Shown one piece after another: positions 41,991-52,054 of a stretch of 64,000 bases of DNA. The stretch is from Mantamonas sphyraenae. Taxonomy: Eukaryota > CRuMs > Mantamonadidae. The notes under the pieces are model-generated. The model ran no database searches, was not told where the DNA came from, and saw only the letters and a list, made by a program, of their open reading frames with translations. The stretch spans positions 240,456 to 304,455 of the forward strand of contig JAPMXV010000017.1 in assembly GCA_026936335.1 (NCBI GenBank). The letters run 5' to 3'. Each line of letters begins with the position of its first letter. The stretch's first letter is position 1. Position numbers and translations under genes: made by a program.

Positions 41991-43342
41991 ATGACGTCGA
42001 CGCGCTTGCGAGTGACGCTGGCATCTGTGTGTTTGCTGGCGTGCATGTTGGGGTGTGTGGAGGGACAGATCGGGTCTGCGGTGAAGCGACCGGATGTGGA
42101 GCGTGTGCGACTGTTGAAGGCGCAGACGCAGCAGCAGGGGGTGCTGGTGCAGACAAACACGCAGACGTATCTGGGTTTTGTGACACCCGAACAGCGGTCG
42201 TACGCGTCGGTGCTGTTTTTTACGGCAAACAGGGCGGAGCGGGGGTGCCAGATGTGCAGGTAGGTGGAGCGTGCGGTGTGGGAGCGAGGAAGGACGAGGT
42301 GTGGGTTGTGGGCGGGCGATGATGCACTGACACCGCGTGTGGCGCAGGCAATTGCGGCCCATTGTGTCGCTGATGGCCCACCACTTTTCCACGGTGGCGC
42401 ATGAGCACAACAAGCCGATTTACTTTTTCGAGGTGGACGTGGACGCGGCGCGGGAGGTGTTTGGGTTTGTAGGTTGGCAGCGAGAGGGAGGTGTGCATTT
42501 CCAAAGCGGCGTGGGGAAGAAAAGGGCAGGATGCAGGGGGTTGAACTGACGCAGAAGCGTATGGATACACACAGCACAACATGAACCGGGTGCCGCAGCT
42601 TGTGTATGTTCCTGCGGGGCGGTCTGCACCGTGGCCGCAGGGGGTGCGCAGTTTCCCGTTCCCGGCGAGCATGACGTTTTCGATGCAGGGGGTGCGTGAC
42701 TTTCAGGGGAGCTTGGTGCGTTGGATGGCGGAGAAGCACGGCATGGATCTGCGGGACACAGCGACAGCGATGAACAGGAACATGCGAGGAAGCAGTTATG
42801 ATCTGACGACGGGACTGATGTACTTTGTGGGCCTTGTGGGTGCTGTGGTGTTTATGTGGCGTGCTGTGGTGGCCCTTGCAAACCTGCGGGCCACCTTGCG
42901 CAACCCACTGTTCTGGACGGCGGTGAGCTTCCTTGTGTTTTTCTGGATGATGAGTGGTGTTGTGTGGAACGCAATCCGAGGCGCCATGTTCTCGTACCGC
43001 AACCCATACGACGGGAGCGTGATGTACATCAGCCCGCACCATGGCCACCAGTTTGCGGCGGAAGGGATGATCATTGCCGGCCTGATGCTGGGCGCCGGGA
43101 TCAGCGTGATCCTGATGGAGGCGGTTGTGCCCAAGGTGCCGTACCGAGGCTTGCGTCTGGTGGTGCTTCTCCTGCTGATGCTCGGGTTCTACTTGTGCTT
43201 TGCCAACGTCAACTGGATCTATCAGCGCAAGAACCGTGGGTATCCGTTTGCGCCGGAGCTGCGGTGGTTTGTGCACTTTCTGGGCAGGCTGGCGAACCCG
43301 CCGTTTGGTGTGCGATGGATTTGGACGTCGTTCTGGTCGTGA
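41991..43342 (+). CDS. OST3: Oligosaccharyltransferase OST3/OST6 (TUSC3/MAGT1) subunit
   Basis: Three exons: 41991-42259, 42348-42468 and 42575-43342 (donors GTAGGT twice; acceptors GGCGCAG and TACACACAG; phases 2 and 0); 385 aa. Signal peptide LASVCLLACMLGCVEGQ (an in-frame ATG at 41949 is an alternative start). The luminal thioredoxin-like domain has the redox CxxC (CQMCR) formed just before the first intron, YFFEVDVDAAREVFGF, then HNMNRVPQLVYVPAG. Four membrane helices follow with FWMMSGVVWNAIRGAMFSYR and RNPYDGSVMYIS, matching TUSC3/MAGT1. The subunit delays disulfide formation to allow N-glycosylation in the ER; animal homologues also affect Mg2+ transport. Confidence 0.93.
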
Positions 43343-43373
43343 GGCGTGTGAGTAGGAGGGAGGAGGGAGGAAG

Positions 43374-45923
43374 ATGGCATGGGAGTTGCGCGGGAGAAAG
43401 GAACAAAACCCGGTGCCGGCGATGCATTCCAGTGGGAGAGCGAGAGTGCAGACGATGCAAACGGTGGCAATGCTGGTTGGGCTGGCGTGTGTGGGGCTGG
43501 TGGTGAACGGGTGTGCAGGGATGGAGGTGGAAGAGCGGCGGAGATATCGGGACGAGGCAGAGGCGCTGTTTGACTTTGGGTTCGAGTCGTACATGAAGCA
43601 CGCGTACCCCGCAGACGAATTGAAGCCTGTGAGCTGTGCGGGGAGGTACCGGGAGGCTGGGAATGGGCGAGGGTCGCTGGACGACGCGCTGGGCAACTAC
43701 TCGATGACGCTTGTGGACAGCATGGACACGCTGCTGGTGATGGGCAAAGGTGAGGCGTTTGTAGAGGCGGCGCAGAGGGTGGTAAAGGAGGTGCGGGTGG
43801 ATACGGCTGTGGCAGTGTCTGTGTTTGAGAGCAACATCCGCGTGCTGGGCGGGCTCTTGGCTGCACACGTGGCACTGCAGCCGGAGGACGGGCAGGCGAG
43901 CCGTGTGGACGCGTCGTGGTACAAGGGAGAGCTTCTGGAAATGGCGCAGTATCTGGGAGACCGGTTTGCAGGGGTGTTTGACACGCGTACGGGTCTGCCA
44001 CACTCGCGAGTGAATTTGGCGACGGGCCAAGTGCCTGGCGGGGACCAGCCGCTGACATGCACGGCGGGGGCAGGGACCCTTGTGTTGGAGATGGGGATGT
44101 TGTCACGACTGACGGGCAACACGACGTACTACGCGCTGGCGCGTCGTGCGCTTCTGCAGCTGTGGGCGATGCGGTCACCGGTGGGGCTGGTGGGCAACGA
44201 GCTGCACGTGACACAAGGACAATGGGTGCGACCAGAAGCGAGCATTGGGGCTGGAATCGACTCGTTCTACGAGTATCTGTTGAAAGGGGCGCTGTTGTTT
44301 GACGACTTGGAGCTGATGGAGACGTTTGCGGCGGCGTACGCGAGCGCAGAGGTGCACCTGCGGCGTGACGATGGGTGGTACAGCAAGGCCAACGCAGTGG
44401 ACGGATCTGCAATTCATGCAGGCACAGACTCGTTGAGTGCGTTTTGGCCAGGGATGCAGGTGCTGCATGGAGATGTGGCCAAAGCGGTGGTGTCGCACCT
44501 TCCGTATGCACGCGTGTGGAAGAGGTACGGCATGCTGCCCGAGACATTCCTTCCGCCCGCGGGAGACGTGATGGGTGGTGCGATGGGCTATCCGCTGCGG
44601 CCGGAGCTGGCCGAGTCGACGTGGCTGCTGTACGCGGCGACGCACGACCCGGTGTATCTGGAGGTGGGACGATGGATGCTGGACACGCTGGCGAATGTGA
44701 GCCGTGTGAAATGTGGGTTTGCGTCGTTCAACAATGTCAACACGCCGAGCAACAGAGACGACCGCATGGACTCGTTTGTGCTGAGCGAGACGTTGAAGTA
44801 TCTGTACCTGCTGTTTGACATGGACGTGCACGGTAGACAAGAGTGCGGCAGGCAGGGCAAGTGTCTGGTGGACATGGACGATGTAATACTGACGACAGAG
44901 GGCCACGTGTTTCCGATGAGCGAGGCACATGTGGACACAGAAGGGGAGCTGGGATGGGAAGAGTATGCGTGCGAGGCGCTGAACCAGCCGCTGCAGTGGA
45001 GTGATGTGGTGGAGCCACTGGTAGCAGACGATGAGGATGAGGATGTGGATGATGAGGAGGAGGAAGAGGACGAGGAGGCTGAGAAAAGGGTGGAGGAGGC
45101 GCAAGATCCAAGTGGGCAGGTGGTGCGCGGGCGGATGCTGGAACTGCGTGTGGGCAGGAGTGGAGTGAGCCTGAGGCGTCTGGGAGACTTGGATGACAGT
45201 GGGATGGTGTTGTACCTTCGGCCCAAGGGTCTCGGGGACGACGGGACGCCGAGCAGCATGGCGTTGTTTTCGAAAGACGGGCGGCAGATTGTAGAGGCGG
45301 AGGAAGCGATGGTGGACACGGCAACGCTGCGTGCGTATGATCCTGTGAATGTGAGGGTGATGTCGGGTGGAGAGCGGTCGTTTGAAGGGGTGCTGGCGAT
45401 GTTTGGGCGTGCGTTGGAAGAGAACCTGCCCGTGGAAGGATGGGCGGCGATGGCATCGCCTGGGCTGGCGTGCGAGGAGCTGGAGAATGGAGAGGCGCTG
45501 AAGGGTCGGGTGGCAGTGGTGGATCGTGGCGTGTGTACATTCCAGGAAAAGGCGAGGCAGGTGGAGAAACATGGGGCTGTGGCGATGCTTGTGTTGGACA
45601 ACGACGAAAGCAACGGGGTGCTGTTTACGCCAAGTGGAGACGATTTGGAAGATGATGTGTCGATTGCAGTGGTGATGGTGCAGCACCGTGCCGGGGTGGT
45701 GGTGAAGCAGCTGTTGCAGGAGGCGGCGGAGCGGAGGGTATCGTTGCGACTGGAAGGACAGGGAAGGAGGGCGCATCTGGATGTGAGCGCGGTGCAGTTG
45801 ACGCTGATTGCACAGGGAGAGCCAAGCGCGTACGTGTTTAGCATGCCGGTGGTGAACAAGGCGTTTGATGCGCTGATTGGGGACGGGGTGCCCGAGGAGA
45901 GCGAGCTGGAGGACGCGGAGTGA
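43374..45923 (+). CDS. EDEM3: EDEM-type ER alpha-mannosidase-like protein with PA domain
   Basis: 849 aa; an in-frame ATG at 43455 directly precedes the signal sequence (VAMLVGLACVGLVVNGCAG) and may be the real start. The GH47 domain (~50-500) has EALFDFGFESYMKHAYPADE, VDSMDTLLVMG, ESNIRVLGGLLAAH, GAGIDSFYEYLLKG, YPLRPELAESTWLLY, RMDSFVLSETLKYLYLLFD and TTEGHVFP. After an acidic loop, a protease-associated domain (~685-800; GRVAVVDRGVCTFQEKARQV) appears, the EDEM3 arrangement. EDEM proteins trim mannose from misfolded glycoproteins to commit them to ERAD. No KDEL-type tail is visible; it ends ELEDAE. Together with the neighbouring OST3 and RNF5-like genes it gives an ER quality-control neighbourhood, probably by chance. 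Confidence 0.92.
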   Translation: MAWELRGRKEQNPVPAMHSSGRARVQTMQTVAMLVGLACVGLVVNGCAGMEVEERRRYRDEAEALFDFGFESYMKHAYPADELKPVSCAGRYREAGNGRGSLDDALGNYSMTLVDSMDTLLVMGKGEAFVEAAQRVVKEVRVDTAVAVSVFESNIRVLGGLLAAHVALQPEDGQASRVDASWYKGELLEMAQYLGDRFAGVFDTRTGLPHSRVNLATGQVPGGDQPLTCTAGAGTLVLEMGMLSRLTGNTTYYALARRALLQLWAMRSPVGLVGNELHVTQGQWVRPEASIGAGIDSFYEYLLKGALLFDDLELMETFAAAYASAEVHLRRDDGWYSKANAVDGSAIHAGTDSLSAFWPGMQVLHGDVAKAVVSHLPYARVWKRYGMLPETFLPPAGDVMGGAMGYPLRPELAESTWLLYAATHDPVYLEVGRWMLDTLANVSRVKCGFASFNNVNTPSNRDDRMDSFVLSETLKYLYLLFDMDVHGRQECGRQGKCLVDMDDVILTTEGHVFPMSEAHVDTEGELGWEEYACEALNQPLQWSDVVEPLVADDEDEDVDDEEEEEDEEAEKRVEEAQDPSGQVVRGRMLELRVGRSGVSLRRLGDLDDSGMVLYLRPKGLGDDGTPSSMALFSKDGRQIVEAEEAMVDTATLRAYDPVNVRVMSGGERSFEGVLAMFGRALEENLPVEGWAAMASPGLACEELENGEALKGRVAVVDRGVCTFQEKARQVEKHGAVAMLVLDNDESNGVLFTPSGDDLEDDVSIAVVMVQHRAGVVVKQLLQEAAERRVSLRLEGQGRRAHLDVSAVQLTLIAQGEPSAYVFSMPVVNKAFDALIGDGVPEESELEDAE

Positions 45924-45970
45924 GGCAAATCAAACACGCAGTTTGTGTCAAGAGACGTAGAGTGCACGGG

Positions 45971-47254
45971 ATGTCGGAGAGTGTTGCATCGTCGCATTCT
46001 CATGTGGGCAGTGTGGCAAGCGCGGCGACAAAGGACGGAGACGTGCTGAGTTCGTACAGCGTGCCTCTGAGCGCCATGAGCATTTCGGGAGGATATACAC
46101 AGCCTCCGGAGAAGTACAAGGAGGAGTTTGAGCTGAACCACATCCGGGATACGCCGCTGTGGATGCGGTGGAACCCGAACGTGCATACGCACTATCGCGT
46201 GCACTTTTCGTGGTGGCTGAGCTTCAAGAGCATCTTTCGGCTGCACAACGAGACGCTGAACATCTGGACGGCGCTGCCGGGTAGGTTGTGGGAGGGTGTG
46301 TAGGGCGGTGAGGAAGGGGACGGGTGGGGCGCGTCGGAGGGTTTGTTTTCGGCGTTTTGACACGTGGGCGAGCGGGGTGTCGCGCGGCACGCAGGGATCT
46401 TTGTGTTTGTGTACGCGGCAGTGGACTTGATCATGGCGTGTGAGGCACAGGAGGACTGTCCGACAAGCCTGAAGGTGTACTTTGTGCTGTTCCCCGGCGG
46501 GGCGGCGGTGTGCATGCTTGCGTCGACGTACTACCACACGGTGCTGTGCCGTGACCACCACACGTACCACGCGGGACTGTTTTGCGACTTTATGGGTATC
46601 ACGACCGTGATTGTGGGATGCTTCTTCCCTCCGATTGCCATGTCGTACGTGTGCCTGCCGTTCTGGCGGAACGTGTACCTGGGCATGATCACGGCGCTGG
46701 GCAGCGTGGCTGTGGTAGGCCCTTGGTTTGCGTGGTTCCATAGCCCACGCACAAAGTGGTTCCGCAACGGCCTGTTTGTGCTGATGGGCGGGAGCGGGAT
46801 GGCGCCGATTCTGCACTCTGTGCTGTGGTTCCCGGACGAGCCGCTGGTGGACTACATCGAGATGCTGCTGTTGCTGCAGTATGTGGCGTTTGGCGTGGGT
46901 CTGTTCTTTTACCTGACGCAGTATCCGGAAAGCAAGTACGCGGGCGAGTACGACGTGTTTGGCGCGTCGCATCAGTGGTGGCATTTGTTTGTGCTGATGG
47001 GCCTGTACATGCACACGACGACATGTCGCAACATGTTTCTGCGCTGGGTGGAAATGCACGACAGCTGTGATGCATTTACGGCAGCGTACGAAAGCGGGGC
47101 GCCGATGCCGGACCCGAAGGGCACGGACGGGGTCGTGGGATACCACGGGACCGTGGCTTGCGTGGCGGTGATGGTGGTGACGGTTGTGTTTTGGGTGTGT
47201 GTGGAGCTGTGGAAGCGTGGGCGTGGAAAGAAGCAGGAGGAGAAGGCGGAGTGA
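45971..47254 (+). CDS. PAQR/adiponectin-receptor-like (hemolysin III superfamily) membrane protein
   Basis: Two exons, 45971-46280 and 46395-47254 (donor GTAGGT, acceptor CACGCAG, phase 1); 389 aa. The N-terminal 60 residues are Ser-rich and cytosolic. PAQR hallmarks: SIFRLHNETLNIWTALPG before helix 1, LASTYYHTV and DFMGIT, and the final FGASHQWWHLFVLMGLYMH. These supply the three zinc-binding histidines and the catalytic Asp expected for ceramidase-like or adiponectin receptor folds. About seven helices are visible. It ends with a Lys-rich tail (KRGRGKKQEEKAE). Confidence 0.9.
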
Positions 47255-47273
47255 AAGCCAAGAAAACATCATC

Positions 47274-47684
47274 ATGGTGAGTGCGTTGGTGCTGTTGTCG
47301 CGTTCGGTGCACATTGGGTCGATGGCGGTGCTGGCAGGATCGTCGTTTGTGAGCGTGTTTCAGGAGCTTGCGCTGCCGAAGCACACGTACACGGTCGCAG
47401 CTGTGCTCTCGCTGCTCTCTGGGCTGTTCAACGCGCATGCAGCGCAGCCGAAGCGTATGGAGGAGCGTGCGCGGACGTGGCGCATGGTGATTTATGGGCT
47501 CAAGGTGTTGTTGTGGCTGGGGATGTCGCCGCTGCTGGACGTCGTTTTGGCAAAGGCGGGTCTGACGGGGAAGAAGGCGGAGATCCGGACCGGGTTGTGT
47601 GGCGTGTTGATTGTGGTGTCTGGGTATGCGCGTTACTTCCGTGAGGAGGCTGTGGCGGCTGTGGAGGCGGGGAAGGAGAAATGA
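47274..47684 (+). CDS. Small multi-helix membrane protein, unknown
   Basis: 136 aa beginning MVSALVLLSRSVHIGSMAVL. Three or four hydrophobic helices are visible (SVHIGSMAVLAGSSFVSVF, TVAAVLSLLSGLFNA, VIYGLKVLLWLGMSPLLDVV, GLCGVLIVVSGYARY). The second loop has conserved-looking PKRMEERARTW. It resembles small four-helix families such as TMEM205 or CopD-like in outline only. The ATG is 19 bases after the PAQR stop, the tightest tandem spacing in the window. Confidence 0.6.
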   Translation: MVSALVLLSRSVHIGSMAVLAGSSFVSVFQELALPKHTYTVAAVLSLLSGLFNAHAAQPKRMEERARTWRMVIYGLKVLLWLGMSPLLDVVLAKAGLTGKKAEIRTGLCGVLIVVSGYARYFREEAVAAVEAGKEK

Positions 47685-47729
47685 AGAGAGGGTTGACGTT
47701 GGAAGGAGGGGGGGTGGAGGGGTGTGGGT

Positions 47730-47731
<2 letters not shown>

Positions 47732-47760
<29 letters not shown>
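47732..47760. repeat. Homopolymer of 29 G
   Basis: Uninterrupted G29 flanked by other G-rich sequence in the 101-base gap between two convergent genes. It could form G-quadruplex structure; the true length is uncertain because such runs are difficult to sequence. Confidence 0.9.
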
Positions 47761-47785
47761 AGGAGGAGGGGAGAGAGGGAACGGT

Positions 47786-48740
47786 TTACTGCTCGCTGTG
47801 CTGGAGCATCCACTCAAAGTGGTCGCGCAGAAAGGTGCCAACAAACATGAAGCCGTGGTCGTAGCCGTCTTCCTCACGGATCTCGACAGAGATGTTGTCG
47901 TTCTGGTTGACGGCGTCGCGGTAGTGGGCGAGGCGGAGTTCGTCCTCGTCGCGGTTGGCCCACTCGTCGGCAGTGCCCTGGGAAACGAGAAAGTGGAGAT
48001 CGGGCCCGGCGTAGGTGCGGGTGATCTCGGTGGCGTCGTAGGCATCGGCTTCGTTCTCTGGGTCTGCAAGGTAGCCTGCAATGGCCTTGCGGCCCCAGGG
48101 GCCCTTGAGGGAGCTGATGGGAGAGAAGGCGGTGCAGACGCGGAAAAGCTCTGGGTTGCGCATGGCGATCATCAGCGAGCCGTGGCCGCCCATGGAGTGG
48201 CCGGAGATGAAAAGGCGAGAGTCGTCGAGGAGAGGCTCTGCGCGGATGACGTCGATGATGTCCTTGGTGATGAAGGAGTACATGTTGAAGTGCTTCTTGT
48301 AGGTGTCGGAGGTGGCGTCCATGTAGAAGCCAGCGCCCTGGGCAAAGTCCCAGTCGTCGCTGTCGGGGACGTCTTCACCGCCTGTGCGTGGGTGCGGGGA
48401 CGGGTCGGAAGGGTGAGGGAAAGGGGGGTGGGAAGGGGGACGGGTGTGGAGAGAGGGCAAACTTACGCGGGCTGGTGTCTGGGTTGACGACAGCAAGGCC
48501 GAGCTCGGCTGCGTAGCGTTGGAAGCCGCTCTTGACCATAAAGTTCTGCTCGGTGCAGGTGAGGCCCGAGAGAAAGAGGAGGGTGGGGACGGGCTTGCCC
48601 TCTTCGGCGGCGGGCGGAAGGTAGAGGCCGTACTTCATGTAGCACTGGGTGGTGTCACTCCAGATCTTGTAGACGTACTGGTAGCCGCCGAAGCACTTGT
48701 GCTTCTCAACTTGTTCGGGCTGGGTGGACTTTTCAGACAT
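47786..48740 (-). CDS. ESD: S-formylglutathione hydrolase (esterase D)
   Basis: Two exons, 48740-48467 and 48381-47786 (donor GTAAGT, acceptor GCACAG, phase 1); 289 aa, close to the human length of 282. Signatures: LFLSGLTCTEQNFMVKSG, NPDTSPRGEDVPDSDDWDF, GAGFYMDAT, the nucleophile elbow GHSMGGHGS, AFSPISSLKGPWG, the Asp in GTADEW, and catalytic His in YDHGFMF. The enzyme hydrolyses S-formylglutathione to formate and glutathione, the last step of glutathione-dependent formaldehyde detoxification. Cytosolic; no targeting signal. Confidence 0.95.
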
Positions 48741-48840
48741 GTGGGGTTTTCGTGTGGCCCGCAGCGGGAGGCATAGAAAAGGGCCTCCAGGAAACCTCGT
48801 GGAGAGGGTGTGTTTGCGGAAAGGGACAGTGTGTGTGGCA

Positions 48841-49857
48841 ATGAGCGAACGCAGCCATAGCCTGTCCTGGTTGGAGCTGTTGCCGACGCGAGTGCTGCTG
48901 CGGCACGTTTTGCCGAAACTGCGGCTTGCGGACGCGTGCGCACTTGCACAGGTGTCGCATGCGCTGCACGAGGTGTGCATGATGGCAAGTTCGCCGTTGT
49001 ACCGGTCTATTGACCTGAGTGCGTCGTTTGGGAGGCTGAGCATCGACTGCGTGCGGAGGCTGGGGCCGCGGCTGCAGGAGACGCAACGGCTGCGGATATC
49101 GGGCAACAACAGGGTGACGGACAACACCATGCGCGACGTGGCGGCGTATTGTCCGTCGCTGACGGAGTTGGATGTGTCGACGTGCATCTTTGTGACGGAG
49201 GAGGGAATCCGAGCGGTTGCAGAGGCGCTTGGCACACGGCTGGTGTCGCTGGACATCAGCAGCAGCGTGCAGGTGCGTGCAAGCGTGGCAGAGGCGCTGG
49301 ACGGGTGCAGTGAGATGCACACGCTGATTGCAGGAGGATGCGGGTTCAACGACGCGGCGGTGGATCGGTTTGCGATCTTTCACAGCGATTTGCAGGTGCT
49401 GGATCTGTCTGGGTGCAGGGGCATTACGGACAGAAGCATGCAGTCGCTGCACGAGCGTGGGACGCCCGGGGCTGTGCGGAAGCTGATTCTGGCGGGCTGT
49501 TCGTCGCTTTCGAACAAGACGGCGCGGGTGCTGGCCAGCGGCAAGTGGGAGTCGCTGGAGGAGCTGAATCTGTTGGATTGTGTGCGGATGGACTTTGAGG
49601 AACTGGAGGCCGTTCCCGTGGCGTGTCCGGCGCTGCAAAAGATGCACTTTCCAGAAGGGTTTGTGTGGCCGTTTGCGGTGGAGGATGGAGGAGAGGAGGA
49701 GGGAGAGGAGGAGAGGAGTAGCAGTGGCGGAGAGCGTGTTCAGGAGAAGAGGAAGAGAAAGGGAGGTGGCGGGGCGGCGTTTTCGGCGCGGTTGGCCAAG
49801 AAGACTGGGTTTGGGAAGGGAAGGAGTGTGCGAAAGGGGGGGCGCAAGAGGGAGTGA
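48841..49857 (+). CDS. F-box-like/LRR (AMN1/FBXL) protein with basic tail
   Basis: 338 aa from the ATG at 48841 (MSERSHSLSWLELLPTRVLL). An F-box-like segment (LLPTRVLLRHVLPKLRLADA) is followed by about eight cysteine-containing LRRs (LTELDVSTCIFVTEEGI, LQVLDLSGCRGITDRSM, LEELNLLDCVRMD). The last ~65 residues are Glu-rich, then strongly basic (KRKRKGGGG, RSVRKGGRKRE), possibly a nuclear or nucleolar signal. It is related in type to the partial gene at 1-918. An SCF-adaptor role is inferred. Confidence 0.78.
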   Translation: MSERSHSLSWLELLPTRVLLRHVLPKLRLADACALAQVSHALHEVCMMASSPLYRSIDLSASFGRLSIDCVRRLGPRLQETQRLRISGNNRVTDNTMRDVAAYCPSLTELDVSTCIFVTEEGIRAVAEALGTRLVSLDISSSVQVRASVAEALDGCSEMHTLIAGGCGFNDAAVDRFAIFHSDLQVLDLSGCRGITDRSMQSLHERGTPGAVRKLILAGCSSLSNKTARVLASGKWESLEELNLLDCVRMDFEELEAVPVACPALQKMHFPEGFVWPFAVEDGGEEEGEEERSSSGGERVQEKRKRKGGGGAAFSARLAKKTGFGKGRSVRKGGRKRE

Positions 49858-49883
49858 AGGAAGGATTGTTGATGATGAGTAGT

Positions 49884-51521
49884 TTATGTGTCGTCGGGGA
49901 TCCACTTCCACATGGGGCCGCGGGTGTACTTGACTTTTTGGATGATGCCTTCGGCGAGGGCGAGGTTGAAGAGGTCGCGGTAGCGGCGGGTTAGGGTGGA
50001 CAAGGTGGACAGGGGTAGTGCCCTGCGTTTGCCAAAGACGGCGACCTTGAGCTCGCGGCGAGTCTGCGGGGTGAGGGTTTGGGAGGGGGAGGGGGAGGTG
50101 GTGGTGCTGGTGGTGGTGGTGGTGGATGATACAGTGGGAGAAGGGGTGGGTGTCTCGTCGCGGCCTTGGAGTTTCTTGACAGCGCGGAGGAGCTCGAGAG
50201 GGGTCATGTTGGAGACGTCGAGGGTGGATTTGATGTCGTCGGGAGTGGGTCGGTCTTTGACGATGGAGAGGGGCTTGGGACGGAGGAGAGCCTCTGCAGC
50301 AGCTGTGGATGTGATGGTGGTGGTGGTGGTGCTGGTTTGGGGTCGCGGGACGACGATTGTCTTTTCAGAGGGCGCAGGCTCGACATAGCCTGTGGAGAGG
50401 CGCTTGGCGAGCTTGGTGCGCAGGAGCTTGTTCTGGGCAGGGGTGTTGGGTACGAGGTGGAGGAGGATGTCTGCGCCGAGGGCACGGCGGATCATGGCAA
50501 GCTCGTCGGCGTCCTTGCGGGGCATGGAGATGGGCGCAGTGCTCTTGCGTGCGCGGAGGACATTGGCAGCAGCAAGGCATTTGTCAAAGACGGCCAGGGC
50601 ACGCTGGTGCGCCGAGGTGAGGGTGGAGGAGAGGTCGGACGAGGAGGACGAAGAGGAGACAGCTGCGCGGCGCTTGCTCTGGGCGACGAGGGCCTTGGCC
50701 TGGTCGAGCGTGGTGCGGGGGCGCGGAAGGTGTTCACGGACGCCCTTGTGGAGGAGGCGCTTTGCAGCATCGCGGCGTTCGGCAAAGCCAAAGAGATCGA
50801 CAGTTTTGGGCTGGTCGAGGACGAGAAAGTCATGGTCGTCGGTGTCGTTGTCGCAGGGGTCGTCTTGGTCGTCGTCGATGTCGCCGTGGGAGTCGGAGGG
50901 GGGCGGGTTGTCGTCGGCGTCGGCGTCAAGATCGTCGTCGTCAAATGTGAGGCGTCGGCCTAAATGCGAGCCAGGGAGGCCTGGCTTGAGGCGCTGGCGC
51001 TTGTCGAGATTGTCCGTGTTGTTGGGACTGATGTGTTTGTGGCTGCTGAGGACGGGCGGTTGGTTGTTTTGCAGCTTGACGAGGTGGGGCTGGCCGCGGA
51101 CGGGGCTGGCCTTTGTTGCCTGGGACCGAGCATCGATAAGCGGGTCGAGGAGGAGGGTGCGGCTGCGTGCAGCGTCAAAGGCGTTGCGTGCTTGCTCGGT
51201 GGCGTTGGCGGCGGTGCTGTGGAGGAGGATTTCCTGTGCATGGAGGCGGCTGGGGCGGAGAGGGGAAGAGGAGGAGGAATCGACACGTTGACGCTTGGTG
51301 TCCGGGGAGGGCCGTGTTGCTTGGCAGTTTGTGGAAAGGTGGTGCGGGCGCGGAGGACGGGCTGGTTGAGGATGGGAGGGGTCACGCTCCATTGTGCGGA
51401 GAGAGCATCGTCGCGGGAAGGTGCTGGTGGGGTGTGGAAGGGTGAGGTCGTTCATGAGGTTGTTGTTGATGTTGGTGTGACGTGGGACGCACGACTGTGG
51501 TAGCCTATGGTAAGCCGACAT
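49884..51521 (-). CDS. Unknown nuclear-type protein, possible C-terminal winged helix
   Basis: 545 aa from the ATG at 51521, or 523 from the ATG at 51455 (MNDLTLPHPTSTF). Most of the protein is Ser/Thr/Pro/Asp-rich and probably disordered, with an acidic block (DDDDLDADADD) and a short helical region (DELAMIRRALGADILLHLVP). The last ~60 residues (TRRELKVAVFGKRRALPLST, then RYRDLFNLALAEGII) look like a compact helix-turn-helix or winged-helix fold ending MWKWIPDDT. No family is recognised. Confidence 0.6.
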   Translation of the reverse strand: MSAYHRLPQSCVPRHTNINNNLMNDLTLPHPTSTFPRRCSLRTMERDPSHPQPARPPRPHHLSTNCQATRPSPDTKRQRVDSSSSSPLRPSRLHAQEILLHSTAANATEQARNAFDAARSRTLLLDPLIDARSQATKASPVRGQPHLVKLQNNQPPVLSSHKHISPNNTDNLDKRQRLKPGLPGSHLGRRLTFDDDDLDADADDNPPPSDSHGDIDDDQDDPCDNDTDDHDFLVLDQPKTVDLFGFAERRDAAKRLLHKGVREHLPRPRTTLDQAKALVAQSKRRAAVSSSSSSSDLSSTLTSAHQRALAVFDKCLAAANVLRARKSTAPISMPRKDADELAMIRRALGADILLHLVPNTPAQNKLLRTKLAKRLSTGYVEPAPSEKTIVVPRPQTSTTTTTITSTAAAEALLRPKPLSIVKDRPTPDDIKSTLDVSNMTPLELLRAVKKLQGRDETPTPSPTVSSTTTTTSTTTSPSPSQTLTPQTRRELKVAVFGKRRALPLSTLSTLTRRYRDLFNLALAEGIIQKVKYTRGPMWKWIPDDT

Positions 51522-51817
51522 CAGTAATCAACTTCGCCTTAGGGCTGGACTTGGACGGTTTGGATGGGCTCAAGGTGTACAACTACAGCTCCAACGCCAG
51601 TATCTTCAAGGACAACGAAGCAGCTCTTGTGGAGTTATCCCGCGTCGTCCCAGACGTCAGAATTGGAAGGAATTCTTGGTGCTGTGGAGTTTCAGAAAGT
51701 TACAACACGCATTTTGGCAGTTTGTGCGAGCAAGTTGTGGTGCGGGCGACGGCAGGGGATGGGGCGGATTTTGCTTTTTGCAGGGACGTGGCCGCGCGCT
51801 TGGATCGGGTCACGTAG
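51482..51817 (+). CDS. Unassigned coding-like segment
   Basis: An open frame without an ATG whose first part looks like real protein (ALGLDLDGLDGLKVYNYSSN, then DNEAALVELSRVVPDVRIG), mildly LRR-like. Base composition is lower in GC than its neighbours and codon use is less biased. The adjacent frame looks coding from 51655 (ELEGILGAVEFQKVTTRIL), so a short intron or frame break may be present; GTAAGC at 51510 with CTTAG ending 51541 would be a ~32-base intron. It overlaps the start of the gene on the minus strand. It could be a gene fragment. Confidence 0.25.
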   Translation: MGRTTVVAYGKPTSVINFALGLDLDGLDGLKVYNYSSNASIFKDNEAALVELSRVVPDVRIGRNSWCCGVSESYNTHFGSLCEQVVVRATAGDGADFAFCRDVAARLDRVT

Positions 51818-52054
51818 CGGTCCATGCTGCTCATTGGGGTGTCGCCAGGAGGAGAGAGTGACAAAACGTGCGGGCTTCGGTGGTGGTGGACTTGGCAATC
51901 GTGGTGGTGGTGGTGTGTGGTGGTGGAGATTGCAGCTGAACTCGGCCAGGTTGGGTTGGAGGGTGCGTGGGCGAGCCCGCAAGAGTGTCCCACGTGCCGC
52001 ACAGCAGTGATGGGGCGACTGCCGTTGTATTGAATGAAGCCAGATTCACCGCCG
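51818..52054. other. Intergenic, no gene seen
   Basis: GTG/GGT-rich sequence (for example 51880-51925) without a convincing frame; 3' flank of the MED10 gene. Confidence 0.4.

Noticed and set aside
44588-47314. 908-residue minus-strand frame
   Set aside because: Antisense to EDEM and PAQR genes; Ser/His-rich artefact.
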